Source of the DNA: Flavobacterium limnophilum
GTDB taxonomy: Bacteria; Bacteroidota; Bacteroidia; Flavobacteriales; Flavobacteriaceae
NCBI RefSeq assembly: GCF_027111315.2
Contig: NZ_CP114289.2
Location: forward strand, 4,092,001-4,156,000
Length of the DNA: 64,000 nucleotides
Direction: 5' to 3'
Part shown: piece by piece, positions 32,202-41,617 of the stretch
Position numbering within the stretch: the first letter of the stretch is position 1
Layout of the letters: the number at the start of each line of letters is the position of its first letter
Made by a program: the position numbers and the translations under genes
The notes under the pieces: model-generated
The model's database searches: none
Seen by the model: the letters and a program-made list of their open reading frames with translations, nothing else
Told to the model about the DNA's origin: nothing

Positions 32202-34643
32202 TTATTCGCGATAAAAAACTCGTTTTACCCTTTGGGAAATACTGGTCAAGATTTCATAAGGAATGGTTTGCAATTGTTCAGCGATAAAAGAAACACTTGG
32301 GCTTTCGCCAAAAATTATGACGGAATCCCCTTCTTTACAATTGATTTCGGTAATGTCAACCATCAACATATCCATGCAAATACTGCCAACGATGGTTGCT
32401 TTTTGATTATTTATTGTCACAAAACCAACTCCATTCCCCCAATGTCTCGAAATTCCGTCGGCATAACCAATTGGGATTGTGGCTATTTTTGTTGGTTTTT
32501 CGGCAACAAATCGTCTTCCATAGCCTACGCTTTCGCCAGCTTGAATAGTCCTGATTTGCGAAATAATGGATTTTAAAGTACCCACGTTTTCTAAATATTT
32601 TTGTTCCTCGACATCGTTAGAAACGCCATAGAGTCCAATGCCAAGGCGAACCATGTCATATTGTGCTTCCGGAAAATTACTGATTCCCGATGTGTTTAAA
32701 ATATGGCGAATGGGTTTTATTTGCAATTCAGCCATTAATTTTGAAGACAATTTTTCGAATAAATCAATCTGTGAATGTGCAAAATCTTGATGTTCCAAGT
32801 CATCGCTCGTGGCCATATGCGACAAAATACTTTTTACGGTCACGAATTTGTTGTCTTTTAAAACTGCAATTAATTCGTCTAAATTCTCTTCTTCGAAACC
32901 CAAACGGTGCATTCCGGTGTCGAGTTTGACGTGAATGGGAAAGTGTTTCAGTTTTCGTTTTTCGGCAATGTTCAAGAAGGCATTCAAGCCTTTCAAACTG
33001 TAAATTTCGGGTTCTAATTTATATTGAATGATGGACGAAAAACTGGTTGTTTCTGGATTCATAACCATTATGGGTAAAGTGATTCCAGCATTTTTCAACG
33101 AAATTCCTTCATCGGCAAAAGCCACGCCCAAATAATCTACCTTGTGATGTTCGAGTAGTTTGGCAATTTCAAATCCGCCGTTTCCATAACCAAACGCTTT
33201 TACCATTACCATCATTTTGGTAGTAGGTTTGAGTTTCGATTTAAAAAAACTAAGATTGTGACTAATGGAATTTAGGTTGATTTCCAGAACGGTTTCGTGT
33301 GTTTTCTCTTCTAATGCGGCAACTATTTCTTCAAATTGAAAATGTCTCGCTCCTTTTATTAGAATGGTTTCGTTTACAAAATTCAAATAGTTGAAATTCA
33401 GAAAAAAGTCGGCAGTGTTTTTAAAAGTGATGCAGTTGGTAAGCTTGTGTTTAAATGCTGAAATAGTTTCGCCAATTCCAATGACACGATTGATTTTATT
33501 ATTTTTAATTAATTGGGCAACCTTCGTATATAATTCTTCGTTGGACAAGCCACTTTGAAAAATGTCCGAAAGGATGACCGTTTTGTTTTTGTATTGTTTT
33601 TGGCTTTCCAGAAAATCCAAGGCAATTTTCAACGACTGAAAATCTGAACTATAGCTGTCGTCAATAAGTGTCGTATTGTTGATTCCGGTTTTGACTTTCA
33701 AACGCATTTCAACCGGATACAGCCATTGCATACGGTTTTGAATCGTTTTCTTGTCGTATTTAAAACTCAATAAAACCATCAAGCAAGTAACGGCATTTTC
33801 AATTGAAGCTTCATCCTGAAAAGGAATTTGTATGTCGAAATTGTCTTTGCCATAGCGAATTTGCAAAATCGTTTTGTCTTCAATGGCTTTTCTTCTGACA
33901 AAAACATCGGCTGTTTCATCACTGTAACTCCAGGAAAAAGCTTTTATATTGGATTCGATAAGAGCATCAATAATTTTATTTTTTTGATATATGATTAGCT
34001 TCGAATGTTTGAAAAGTTTTAGTTTTTCCTTGATTTTTTTCTCCAAATCTTCAAAACCTTCGTCGTGCGCCGTACCAATATTGGTTATGATTCCAATGGT
34101 TGGTTTGATGATGGTTTCCAGTTTTTCCATCTCGTTCATTTTCGAGATTCCCGCTTCAAAAATGCCCAGATTGTGCTTGTCATTAATCGAAATTACCGAT
34201 AAAGGAACGCCCACTTGAGAATTATAGCTTTTGGGACTTCGGATGATGTTGAAATCTGGATTTAATAGAAAGTTCAACCATTCTTTGACGATGGTTTTTC
34301 CGTTGCTTCCCGTCAATCCAAAAACGGGGAACTTAAAAAGACTTCGGTAGTAAGCCGCATAGCGTTGCAATGCATCCAAGGTGTTTTCGACGACCAAAAA
34401 AGTGGCTTTGCCTGTTAATCCTTCCGGAATGTGGGTAACCACAAAGCAGCGAACGCCTTTTTCGATTAAGGATGAAATGTAAATGTGGGCATCATTATTG
34501 GGTCCAACTAGTGCAAAAAACAATGTTTTTTCATTGTTTTGCAAAGAACGGCTATCAATGGAAATAGTGTCAATTGTGCCGTTACTGTCTCCAAACCTTT
34601 TGGCGTGGAGAATTTTTTCGATGTTTGGGATAGATAAAGTCAA
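32202..34643 (-). CDS. murF-alr: MurF-alanine racemase fusion
   Basis: An 813-residue bifunctional enzyme. The N-terminal half (about 1-445) is MurF, the D-Ala-D-Ala adding ligase, with GLTGSNGKTIVKEW (P-loop), NIGTAHDEGF and the DDSYSSDFQSLKIAL region. The C-terminal half (about 455-813) is an alanine racemase with the PLP Lys in MVMVKAFGYGNGG, KLDTGMHRLGF and the Tyr region VGYGRRFV, CMDMLMVDIT. One chain thus makes D-Ala and adds D-Ala-D-Ala for cell wall precursors. The fusion is characteristic of Bacteroidota. Start is TTG 34643; no earlier or nearby ATG fits. Confidence 0.95.
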   Translation of the reverse strand: MTLSIPNIEKILHAKRFGDSNGTIDTISIDSRSLQNNEKTLFFALVGPNNDAHIYISSLIEKGVRCFVVTHIPEGLTGKATFLVVENTLDALQRYAAYYRSLFKFPVFGLTGSNGKTIVKEWLNFLLNPDFNIIRSPKSYNSQVGVPLSVISINDKHNLGIFEAGISKMNEMEKLETIIKPTIGIITNIGTAHDEGFEDLEKKIKEKLKLFKHSKLIIYQKNKIIDALIESNIKAFSWSYSDETADVFVRRKAIEDKTILQIRYGKDNFDIQIPFQDEASIENAVTCLMVLLSFKYDKKTIQNRMQWLYPVEMRLKVKTGINNTTLIDDSYSSDFQSLKIALDFLESQKQYKNKTVILSDIFQSGLSNEELYTKVAQLIKNNKINRVIGIGETISAFKHKLTNCITFKNTADFFLNFNYLNFVNETILIKGARHFQFEEIVAALEEKTHETVLEINLNSISHNLSFFKSKLKPTTKMMVMVKAFGYGNGGFEIAKLLEHHKVDYLGVAFADEGISLKNAGITLPIMVMNPETTSFSSIIQYKLEPEIYSLKGLNAFLNIAEKRKLKHFPIHVKLDTGMHRLGFEEENLDELIAVLKDNKFVTVKSILSHMATSDDLEHQDFAHSQIDLFEKLSSKLMAELQIKPIRHILNTSGISNFPEAQYDMVRLGIGLYGVSNDVEEQKYLENVGTLKSIISQIRTIQAGESVGYGRRFVAEKPTKIATIPIGYADGISRHWGNGVGFVTINNQKATIVGSICMDMLMVDITEINCKEGDSVIIFGESPSVSFIAEQLQTIPYEILTSISQRVKRVFYRE

Positions 34644-34845
34644 GGGTCTAACTTTTTGGTATTGAAATTAAGAATTCGGTGGTTGTCATTACTGTTGTTT
34701 TCGGAATTTTTGAAATAAAAAAACAGTTGTCGATAACGATTTATTTGTATGTATAAAAGTACAGAATAAAACGGTGTAAGAAAAAAAAAATGGCTTTTTT
34801 CTAACGGTTTTTTTTCTTAAGAATGGTTTTTTGGAAAAGAGAGAA

Positions 34846-35223
34846 TTAATCGGTGATTAATTTGAATTTTACAGCTTGAAAAAATAGTTTCGAATCTTTC
34901 TCGAAATAGATTCCGTTTTCTTTTTCCTCCAATTTTACTTGGTAGCCATGAATTAGGGCAGTTTGTGCAATAACATTTATTTGGTAAGTAGTACCCGTTT
35001 TGTTTGTGCTGGAGATTTTTTGAACAATGCCATTAATCACAACCGATTTTGGGACAATAGTAGCGTTATTTAGTTCAAAACAAACTATATATCCTTTCTC
35101 GCTATTCCTGTTATAACTTTTATACGTTTGGTTTTTAATGCCCAAAAGCTGACTGGTACAGGAAAAAAGAAAAAATCCGAAAGAAAGTAATAAAAATCCG
35201 GTTTTGAACATACTATTTTTCAT
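34846..35223 (-). CDS. Small lipoprotein, function unknown
   Basis: A 125-residue protein with a lipoprotein signal ending in LFSC (Cys near residue 22), followed by a beta-rich domain (YIVCFELNNATIVPKSVVINGIVQKI, then YQINVIAQTALIHGYQVKLEEKENGIYFE). I do not recognise a family. Divergent from an S41 protease gene, 55 bases apart, with a -7 element (minus TAGATTTG, 35253-35246). Confidence 0.65.
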   Translation of the reverse strand: MKNSMFKTGFLLLSFGFFLFSCTSQLLGIKNQTYKSYNRNSEKGYIVCFELNNATIVPKSVVINGIVQKISSTNKTGTTYQINVIAQTALIHGYQVKLEEKENGIYFEKDSKLFFQAVKFKLITD

Positions 35224-35245
35224 AATTTTAAAGTTTTTATAGCTA

Positions 35246-35253
35246 CAAATCTA
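35246..35253 (-). promoter_or_regulatory. -7 element for the small lipoprotein gene
   Basis: Minus strand TAGATTTG, 22 bases before the ATG at 35223. No clear -33. Confidence 0.4.
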
Positions 35254-35278
35254 ACTTAAATTATACGATTGATAAATA

Positions 35279-36769
35279 ATGAAATTAAAATATATCATTA
35301 AAACACTGCTTGTAGCATTTGTTTTTACTTCTTGCAGCAAGGATTCTGATTCTAATGAAATCACGACTGCCAAACCAGACGAGATTAACAACTTTGTTTG
35401 GAAAGCGATGAATTCTTGGTATTACTGGCAACCCAATGTTGCCGATTTGTCTGATAGCAAAATTGCTTCTGCCACGACCTATGCCAATTTTATAAACGGA
35501 AAAACGCCCGATGCGCTTTTTTATTCGCTCCTGTATCAAAGAGGAACTGTCGATAGATTTTCTTGGATTGAAAACAGTAATGAAGTAGTGTATGCCTCAA
35601 AAATTGCAGAAGTTGAAAAAAGTGGTGGTTTTAGTTATGGAATTTACCCTAAAGACGTATCCAGTATAAATATGGTAGCCTTGATTAACTACATTGTACC
35701 TGGTTCGCCAGCAGCTTTGGCGGGATTGAAAAGAGGCGACGTCATTACAAAAATAAATGGAAGCCAGCTTACTTTAAGCAATTATGGACAACTTGATAAT
35801 TCACAAATAACAGTTACTTTGGCATCTAGCGTGCAATTTACAAGCTCTAGTTTAGTAACTACAGACAAAGTAGCAACTGTAACTCTAACAAAAGCCGATA
35901 TCGACGAAAACCCTGTTGCTTATTATGAAAAGAAAGTATATGGAGGCAAAAACATTGGCTATTTGGTTTATAATGGTTTTAAATCAGATTATAATGATGA
36001 ACTCAATGCGGCTTTCGCCAAAATGCAATCGGATGGAATTAACGAATTGGTTTTGGATTTAAGATACAATGGAGGTGGATCATTAGAAACGGCAGTTGCT
36101 TTGGCACAAATGATTAATGGCAGTTTTACCAATAAACCTTATGCTTATTTAGATTTTAATGACAAACACAATGATGAAGATGGCTATGAAAACTTTTCCG
36201 ATAAAGTAAGAATTTTTAACTTGGTTGATAACGAGCCCACTTTTCAGAGAGAAGAAAGTGTCAACAGTCTTGCTTTGACAAAAATATATGCGTTGGTAAG
36301 TTTTCAAACGGCTTCTGCCAGTGAACTTACCATACAATGCCTGAAAAAATACATTAACGTAACCACGATAGGAGAAGAAACAACAGGCAAGTTTGTGGGG
36401 TCTAATACATTGTACGATTCTCCTGTTTATGATTACACCTCATATGCCAATAGAAGTACCAAACACAAATGGCAATTGCAACCCATAACTTTTTCTTATT
36501 ACAACAAAGACAAAGACGCAAATCCAACGAATATTGCGCCGGATTACGAAATTAATCCTTACAGTGTTTTCTTGAATCTGGTTGAATTTGGAAACGTAAA
36601 AGACCCTTGTTTGAAAAAAGCACTCGAATTGATTACGGGACAAACTATGCGTACTACGGGGAAAAATGTGGACGCCTCGTTTTTTAGAACCGGCAATCTT
36701 GCTGCATTCAACCCTACAAACACTGCCAAAGGATTGTATATCGAGGATTTCAAAAGTAGAAAAAAATAA
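35279..36769 (+). CDS. Lipoprotein S41 peptidase (C-terminal processing protease)
   Basis: A 496-residue lipoprotein (signal MKLKYIIKTLLVAFVFTSC) with a PDZ domain (about 100-190; IVPGSPAALAGLKRGDVITKINGS) and the S41 catalytic domain: LVLDLRYNGGGSLETAVALA, nucleophile S346 in QTASASE, and general-base K371 in GEETTGKFVGS exactly 25 residues later, as in CtpA. It would cut C-terminal ends of envelope proteins. Convergent with tdk. Confidence 0.93.
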   Translation: MKLKYIIKTLLVAFVFTSCSKDSDSNEITTAKPDEINNFVWKAMNSWYYWQPNVADLSDSKIASATTYANFINGKTPDALFYSLLYQRGTVDRFSWIENSNEVVYASKIAEVEKSGGFSYGIYPKDVSSINMVALINYIVPGSPAALAGLKRGDVITKINGSQLTLSNYGQLDNSQITVTLASSVQFTSSSLVTTDKVATVTLTKADIDENPVAYYEKKVYGGKNIGYLVYNGFKSDYNDELNAAFAKMQSDGINELVLDLRYNGGGSLETAVALAQMINGSFTNKPYAYLDFNDKHNDEDGYENFSDKVRIFNLVDNEPTFQREESVNSLALTKIYALVSFQTASASELTIQCLKKYINVTTIGEETTGKFVGSNTLYDSPVYDYTSYANRSTKHKWQLQPITFSYYNKDKDANPTNIAPDYEINPYSVFLNLVEFGNVKDPCLKKALELITGQTMRTTGKNVDASFFRTGNLAAFNPTNTAKGLYIEDFKSRKK

Positions 36770-36851
36770 TTGATGGTTTGAAAGTTAAAAATCTCAAACA
36801 CCAAGGGGTTGCAATTTCAATTTAGAAAAAGATATCTTTAAAATACAAAAT

Positions 36852-36890
36852 AAACCCTTTCAGAATTTTGAATACTGAAGGGGTTACTTT
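36852..36890. terminator. Bidirectional terminator
   Basis: AAACCCTTTCAG (36852-36863) pairs with CTGAAGGGGTT (36875-36885; one bulge), then T on the plus strand; A-rich on the left for the minus strand. Confidence 0.75.
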
Positions 36891-37481
36891 TTATTTTTCC
36901 TCATTCTTTTTCATCGCATAAAAATAAGCGGCGCGACTCAAGGGTTCGTATTCTTCGATTTCGCCGAGCATCACGAGTTTGTCGTTGTCGGTTTTCCTGA
37001 AGCTGTAATTGGCCAGATTTCCTGTTCGGGTGCAAACAGCGTGCACTTTGGTCACGTATTCTGCTGTGGCCATCAGGGCAGGCATTGGGCCAAAAGGATT
37101 GCCTTTGAAATCCATATCCAATCCGGCAACGATGACACGAATGCCTTGGTTGGCCAAATCATTGCAGATTTTCACGATTTCGTCGTCAAAAAACTGGGCT
37201 TCGTCAATGCCGACCACATCGCAACCTTGTGCCAAAATTGCAATATTGGCCGCGGCTGGAACCGGTGTGGAGCGAATTTCATTAGCATCGTGCGACACCA
37301 CCATTTCGTCATGATAACGCGTGTCTATTTCGGGTTTGAAGATTTCCACTTTTTGTTTGGCAAATTGCGCTCTCTTAAGTCTGCGAATGAGTTCCTCGGT
37401 TTTGCCCGAGAACATTGAACCGCAAATAACTTCGATCCAACCAAATTGTTCTTTATGATTTACTGTGTTTTCGAGAAACAT
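36891..37481 (-). CDS. tdk: Thymidine kinase (type II)
   Basis: The enzyme salvages thymidine to dTMP. The product is 196 residues from ATG 37481, with P-loop [16 protein letters not shown], Mg motif [24 protein letters not shown], and a zinc lasso with Cys in AVCTRTG. A longer frame from GTG 37556 adds 25 unlike residues and is rejected; the N-terminus [19 protein letters not shown] fits homologues. Confidence 0.94.
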   Translation of the reverse strand: MFLENTVNHKEQFGWIEVICGSMFSGKTEELIRRLKRAQFAKQKVEIFKPEIDTRYHDEMVVSHDANEIRSTPVPAAANIAILAQGCDVVGIDEAQFFDDEIVKICNDLANQGIRVIVAGLDMDFKGNPFGPMPALMATAEYVTKVHAVCTRTGNLANYSFRKTDNDKLVMLGEIEEYEPLSRAAYFYAMKKNEEK

Positions 37482-37583
37482 TTTGTATTTTTCGGACTTT
37501 AGAAATGAATAATTTTTATTACTTTGTAACGAAAACAAATTTATTAAAAAAGACACACCTTACTCACTATAATTTCAAAAGTT

Positions 37584-38552
37584 ATGAAGAAAAAATTGGA
37601 AGCCGACTTGATGAGCATTGCGCACAGGGTATTGCAACTGAAAAACAAATCCGACATCAATCAATTGTGTGTTGAAACGAGGAAATTGTATGAAAAATTG
37701 GCAATTTTGCAATTTGTTGAAGAGCATTTTGAAGGAGTGAAACCCACTATTGGTCAAGCCGAAATAGTGGAAAAAATGAAGCAATTTTTTGAAGAAAACC
37801 ATTTATCGGATAGCAAGCCAATGAAGGTTCAAGAGAAAGTTGTTGTAGATGAAATTGTCGACAAAGAAACAGAAGAAGAATCCATTATTGATGAAATTGT
37901 TGTTGATGGAAACCAAGAAAACGAGAAAATTTTTGAGGAAGAAGTAGCTGCCATTGAACCGGAAGAAGAAATTGTTGCGGAATCTTCGGAGGACAAATTA
38001 AACGAAGTTGATTTTTTGTCTTCTTTTGAATTAGACGAAGCAGAAAAGGAAGAAAAAGTAGAGGAAGAGCAAATTCAAACGAAACCTGAAGAAGTCCAAA
38101 TTTCTTTTATAGATTTATTGGGCGGAGATTATACCGAAACTTTGTTTGTAAAAGTGGAAGACAGTGAAGAAAAAGCAAATCCATTGGATTTTGATCTTCC
38201 AAAAGAAGCTACACTTCCAAAAGAAACCAATATCCAGAAAATGAGAGAAGAACTTTTGGCTGAAATGGAATTAAATCCAAAAGATATAGAACCTAAACCA
38301 GTTTCGCTCAACGAAAAATTGGCGCAAGGAATCAGCATTGATTTGAATGACAGAATCGGCTTCGTGAAAAACCTTTTTGGCAACAGCGACGAAGATTACA
38401 ACCGTGTTTTAAACCAATTGATTACCTACGACAGTTTTGAGGAAGCGAAAAGTTTTATCGATGACATGGTAAAACCCGATTATGGTGATTGGGAAGGCAA
38501 AGAAGATTATGAACAACGTTTTATGGAAATCATCGAGAAAAAATTCGCTTAA
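37584..38552 (+). CDS. Acidic protein of unknown function, upstream of rsmI
   Basis: A 322-residue protein with a helical N-terminal domain (1 to about 75), a long low-complexity Glu/Val/Asp middle (about 85-200), and an ordered C-terminal domain (about 240-322; SIDLNDRIGFVKNLFGNSDEDYNRVLNQL, then FEEAKSFIDDMVKPDYGDW). I know similar hypothetical proteins in Flavobacteria but no function. Its stop overlaps the rsmI start (TAATG), implying co-translation. Confidence 0.75.
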   Translation: MKKKLEADLMSIAHRVLQLKNKSDINQLCVETRKLYEKLAILQFVEEHFEGVKPTIGQAEIVEKMKQFFEENHLSDSKPMKVQEKVVVDEIVDKETEEESIIDEIVVDGNQENEKIFEEEVAAIEPEEEIVAESSEDKLNEVDFLSSFELDEAEKEEKVEEEQIQTKPEEVQISFIDLLGGDYTETLFVKVEDSEEKANPLDFDLPKEATLPKETNIQKMREELLAEMELNPKDIEPKPVSLNEKLAQGISIDLNDRIGFVKNLFGNSDEDYNRVLNQLITYDSFEEAKSFIDDMVKPDYGDWEGKEDYEQRFMEIIEKKFA

Positions 38553-39253
38553 TGGGTAAATTATACATTGTCCCAACACCGATTGGCAACCTCGAAGACA
38601 TGACTTTTCGGGCGATTCGAATTCTAAAAGAAGTCGATTTGATTCTTGCCGAAGACACGCGCACCAGCGGAAAATTATTGAAACATTTCGAGATTGGCAC
38701 GCACATGCACAGCCATCACATGCACAACGAACACAAAACAGTCGAGAACTTGATTTCGCGTTTGAAAGCCGGAGAAACCATTGCCTTGATTTCGGATGCA
38801 GGGACGCCGGCGATTTCTGATCCCGGATTTTTGCTGACTCGTGCTTGTGTCGAAAACAAAATTGACGTGGAATGTTTGCCTGGCGCAACGGCTTTTGTAC
38901 CGGCCTTGGTCAATAGCGGTTTGCCAAATGACCGATTCATTTTCGAAGGTTTTTTGCCTGAAAAAAAAGGAAGACAAACCCGATATTTGGCGCTCGCCGA
39001 AGAAACCCGCACGATGATTTTGTATGTTTCGCCACATAAATTGGTGAAAACTCTAGCTGAATTTATCACTTATTTTGGCGAAGACCGACAAATTTGTGTT
39101 TCAAGAGAATTGTCAAAACTGCACGAAGAAAATGTTCGAGGAACGGCTCGTGAAGTACTAACTCATTTTGAAAATAAACCACCAAAAGGAGAAATTGTGG
39201 TGGTAGTTGGGGGTAAAACGACAACTAAAGAAAATAAAAAACAATCAGAATAA
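38552..39253 (+). CDS. rsmI: 16S rRNA (cytidine-1402-2'-O)-methyltransferase
   Basis: RsmI methylates the ribose of C1402 in the 30S decoding centre. The 233-residue SAM-dependent protein shows LYIVPTPIGNLEDMTFRAI, AEDTRTSGKLLKHF, ALISDAGTPAISDPGFLL, PGATAFVPALVNSGL, and ISRELSKLHEE-type segments. Length is typical without the extra C-terminal domain. It overlaps the acidic protein gene by one base and is followed by a HopJ gene 11 bases on. Confidence 0.95.
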   Translation: MGKLYIVPTPIGNLEDMTFRAIRILKEVDLILAEDTRTSGKLLKHFEIGTHMHSHHMHNEHKTVENLISRLKAGETIALISDAGTPAISDPGFLLTRACVENKIDVECLPGATAFVPALVNSGLPNDRFIFEGFLPEKKGRQTRYLALAEETRTMILYVSPHKLVKTLAEFITYFGEDRQICVSRELSKLHEENVRGTAREVLTHFENKPPKGEIVVVVGGKTTTKENKKQSE

Positions 39254-39264
39254 TAAATTATATA

Positions 39265-39612
39265 ATGAGCATTACCACTTTTTTAGAAAAATTAAAACAA
39301 ACACCAACCGCAATTACATTCCCGGAAACTATTGCCGTGATTGAGGAAAATTACGATTTTACTCCAACGACTTTCAGTAATGGAACACAACACAATGAAG
39401 CAGGACAAAACTCGGGTTCCTGCAAACTATTTGCTTTTGCCCAATTGCAAAACTTATCCCAAGCCGAAACATTGGCTTGTTTTGGAGCCTATTATTTTGA
39501 AGAAGTTTTGGGTGATCCAGAAGGAACCAACCACCAAAATATCCGTAATTTTATAAAATTAGGATGGGATGGAATCCAATTTGAAGGAGAAGCTTTGAGT
39601 TTGAAAGCTTAA
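39265..39612 (+). CDS. HopJ-family protein
   Basis: A 115-residue protein with FTPTTFSNGTQHNEAGQNSGSCKLFAFAQLQNLSQAETLACFGAYY, the HopJ pattern, and a tail ending HQNIRNFIKLGWDGIQF. The family was named for a Pseudomonas type III effector but is widespread in free-living bacteria with no secretion system; function unknown. It follows rsmI closely and likely shares its transcript. Confidence 0.85.
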   Translation: MSITTFLEKLKQTPTAITFPETIAVIEENYDFTPTTFSNGTQHNEAGQNSGSCKLFAFAQLQNLSQAETLACFGAYYFEEVLGDPEGTNHQNIRNFIKLGWDGIQFEGEALSLKA

Positions 39613-39618
39613 CAATTC

Positions 39619-39702
39619 GTCATTGCGAGGAACGAAGCAATCTCACTAAATTGCTCAACTTGTTTGCTCTCGTGATAGGATTGCTTCGTTCCTCGCAATG
39701 AC
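39619..39702. repeat. Perfect 24-bp inverted repeat, CATTGCGAGGAACG type
   Basis: GTCATTGCGAGGAACGAAG... (39619-39642) is perfectly inverted at 39679-39702 around a 36-base centre. No T-tract follows directly; it may still act as a transcript end for rsmI-HopJ and ade. I recall this palindrome in many bacterial genomes as a dispersed repeat. Confidence 0.85.
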
Positions 39703-39706
39703 ACTG

Positions 39707-39738
39707 AAAAAACTTTGCGACCTAGCGTCTTTGCAGCT
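39707..39738. repeat. Single arm of the GCCACAAAG/CTTTGCGTC repeat family
   Basis: AAAACTTTGCGACCTAGCGTC and TTTGCAGC resemble the right arm of the elements at 10984-11055 and 29911-30106. The ade stop codon (minus strand, 39739-39737) lies at its end. Confidence 0.5.
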
Positions 39739-41362
39739 AATTCTCCACTTCCAAATCCACAAACGTAAAAGTATTTCCGCTAAATAATCCTTTGTCGGAT
39801 AATTTCAAATCGGGAATCACGAGCAAAGCCATAAACGAAAGCGTCATAAAAGGCGCTTTCAAATTGCTACCTAATTCTTTTGCCATAGCATCAATTTCTT
39901 GGTATAATTTCCCGGTTTTCCAACCATTTTTGTCGCTCATGATTCCGGCAACGGGCAAAGCCAGCATTTTGTTTTCGGAACCATTTACAGCACAAACGCC
40001 CCCCGTATTTTTGATAATCAAATTGACGGCATTGCAAATTTCCTCGTCAGAAGTTCCCACGACCACAATATTGTGACAATCGTGCGCCACCGAACTGGCA
40101 ATTGCACCTTTTTTTAACCCAAAATTCTTGATGAAAGCGATGGCCGGTTTTGTGTTTTCATAACGATTGACAACCGCCATTTTCAAGATGTCGTTTTCCG
40201 TGTCCGAAACGATTTTTCCATCTACGATTAATGATTGATGATGAAGTTCATTGGTAATCAATTGTCCTTCCAAAGCTTCGATAACCCTTATTTTTGACCC
40301 AGAACCCAAAACGGCAAAATCACTGATTTCTTTGGAAGAAATATTGAAATTATTAGGCGTTTCAAACGGCACGTGTTTTACAAACGATTCGCCATTTTTA
40401 GCAACTAATTCGCCATTGATGTAAGTTTGTTTTACTTTAAAATTAATCAAATCTTCAACTACAATAAAATCGGCAGCATCGTTTTCTTTTAATAAACCCA
40501 CGTTCATTTTATAATGATTTACTGGGTTCACGCAAGCGGCTTGCAGGATTTTGAAAAGGTCGATTCCTTTGGCAACAGCCCGAGCACAAAGCAAGTTGAT
40601 GTGACCTACAATCAAATCGTCGGGATGTTTGTCGTCCGAGCAAAACATTATGTTTTCGTGATTTTCTGGAAGTAAATCGATCAATGCTTCGAAGTTTTTG
40701 GCAGCACTTCCTTCGCGAATGAGGACTTTCATTCCAAGAGATAGTTTTTCTTCGGCTTCTTCAAAAGTGAAACATTCGTGGTCGGTAGAAATTCCTGCCG
40801 AAATGTATTTTTTTACCGCTTCACCTCTTAATCCTGGAGCATGACCATCGACTGGTTTATTGAAATGTTTTGCCCATTCAATTTTCTTCAAAACTTCGGC
40901 ATCGTCGAATAAAACTCCGGGATAATTCATCATTTCCGCCAGATAATAAATGTCGGGTGAAGCCATCAATTCCTTGATTCCATTAGAATCGATGACAGCG
41001 CCGGCACTTTCGAAAGTGGTCGCTGGAACACAAGATGGAGCACCAAAATGGAATTTCAACGGCACTTTTTTACCATTTTCAATCATGTAATAAACGCCAG
41101 CCGTACCCAGAACATTGGCAATTTCGTGCGGGTCGGAAATGGTTGCCACCGTTCCGTGAAGCACGGCAATTTTTGCAAATTCGGAAGGAACGAGCATCGA
41201 ACTTTCGATATGGATGTGGGAATCGATAAATCCGGGCATAATGTAATGTTGGACATCGTGATTTTTTTCGATTATCGAAATGATTTTTCCGTTTTCGACC
41301 GTGATTTCTCCGGCATAAATGCGTCGGTTTTGAATGTCGACAATTTGTCCTTGAATTTGCAT
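39737..41362 (-). CDS. ade: Adenine deaminase
   Basis: The enzyme converts adenine to hypoxanthine and ammonia for purine salvage. The 541-residue amidohydrolase has metal ligands in [14 protein letters not shown] and [11 protein letters not shown], with [16 protein letters not shown], the [12 protein letters not shown] region in the C-terminal half, and [18 protein letters not shown]. Full length; ATG at 41362. Minus strand TACTTTTG at 41394-41387 is a likely -7 box. Confidence 0.95.
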   Translation of the reverse strand: MQIQGQIVDIQNRRIYAGEITVENGKIISIIEKNHDVQHYIMPGFIDSHIHIESSMLVPSEFAKIAVLHGTVATISDPHEIANVLGTAGVYYMIENGKKVPLKFHFGAPSCVPATTFESAGAVIDSNGIKELMASPDIYYLAEMMNYPGVLFDDAEVLKKIEWAKHFNKPVDGHAPGLRGEAVKKYISAGISTDHECFTFEEAEEKLSLGMKVLIREGSAAKNFEALIDLLPENHENIMFCSDDKHPDDLIVGHINLLCARAVAKGIDLFKILQAACVNPVNHYKMNVGLLKENDAADFIVVEDLINFKVKQTYINGELVAKNGESFVKHVPFETPNNFNISSKEISDFAVLGSGSKIRVIEALEGQLITNELHHQSLIVDGKIVSDTENDILKMAVVNRYENTKPAIAFIKNFGLKKGAIASSVAHDCHNIVVVGTSDEEICNAVNLIIKNTGGVCAVNGSENKMLALPVAGIMSDKNGWKTGKLYQEIDAMAKELGSNLKAPFMTLSFMALLVIPDLKLSDKGLFSGNTFTFVDLEVEN

Positions 41363-41386
41363 TTTGTTTTGATTTTAAAAGCTATT

Positions 41387-41394
41387 CAAAAGTA
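41387..41394 (-). promoter_or_regulatory. -7 element for ade
   Basis: Minus strand TACTTTTG, 24 bases before the ATG. No clear -33 box. Confidence 0.45.
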
Positions 41395-41448
41395 CCATGA
41401 TTTTTTTTAGCATTTATTTTTTTGCAGCAGATTCGTAGATTATTTTTT

Positions 41449-41530
41449 AATTTTAGCCACAGATTAAAAGTATTATCACAGATTTTTATTAAATGGTTTT
41501 GTAAAATCTGCGAATCTGCGGTTAATTTTT
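41449..41530. repeat. Degenerate inverted repeat, CACAGATT/AATCTGCG type
   Basis: AGCCACAGATTAAAAG and ATCACAGATTTTT (41455-41487) face AAAATCTGCGAATCTGCGG (41503-41521) as imperfect inverted repeats in the spacer between ade and recJ. Similar in style to the other spacer elements; shared origin is a guess. Confidence 0.4.
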
Positions 41531-41561
41531 TTGACCATAAATTAGTTAGCTATTTTTAAAC

Positions 41562-41569
41562 TAAATTTG
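41562..41569 (+). promoter_or_regulatory. -7 element for recJ
   Basis: TAAATTTG, 48 bases before the ATG; just downstream are short CGTAATT repeats (41584-41615). Confidence 0.4.
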
Positions 41570-41617
41570 TCCTATCACACAAAATCGTAATTCGTAATTC
41601 TCAAATCGTAATTAATT

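Noticed and set aside
37482..37556. GTG start adding 25 residues to thymidine kinase
   Set aside because: The added residues do not match the family and the stretch is probably promoter; ATG 37481 fits.
39265..39612. HopJ as evidence for a type III secretion system
   Set aside because: The name comes from one Pseudomonas effector; the family is widespread and no secretion genes are here.
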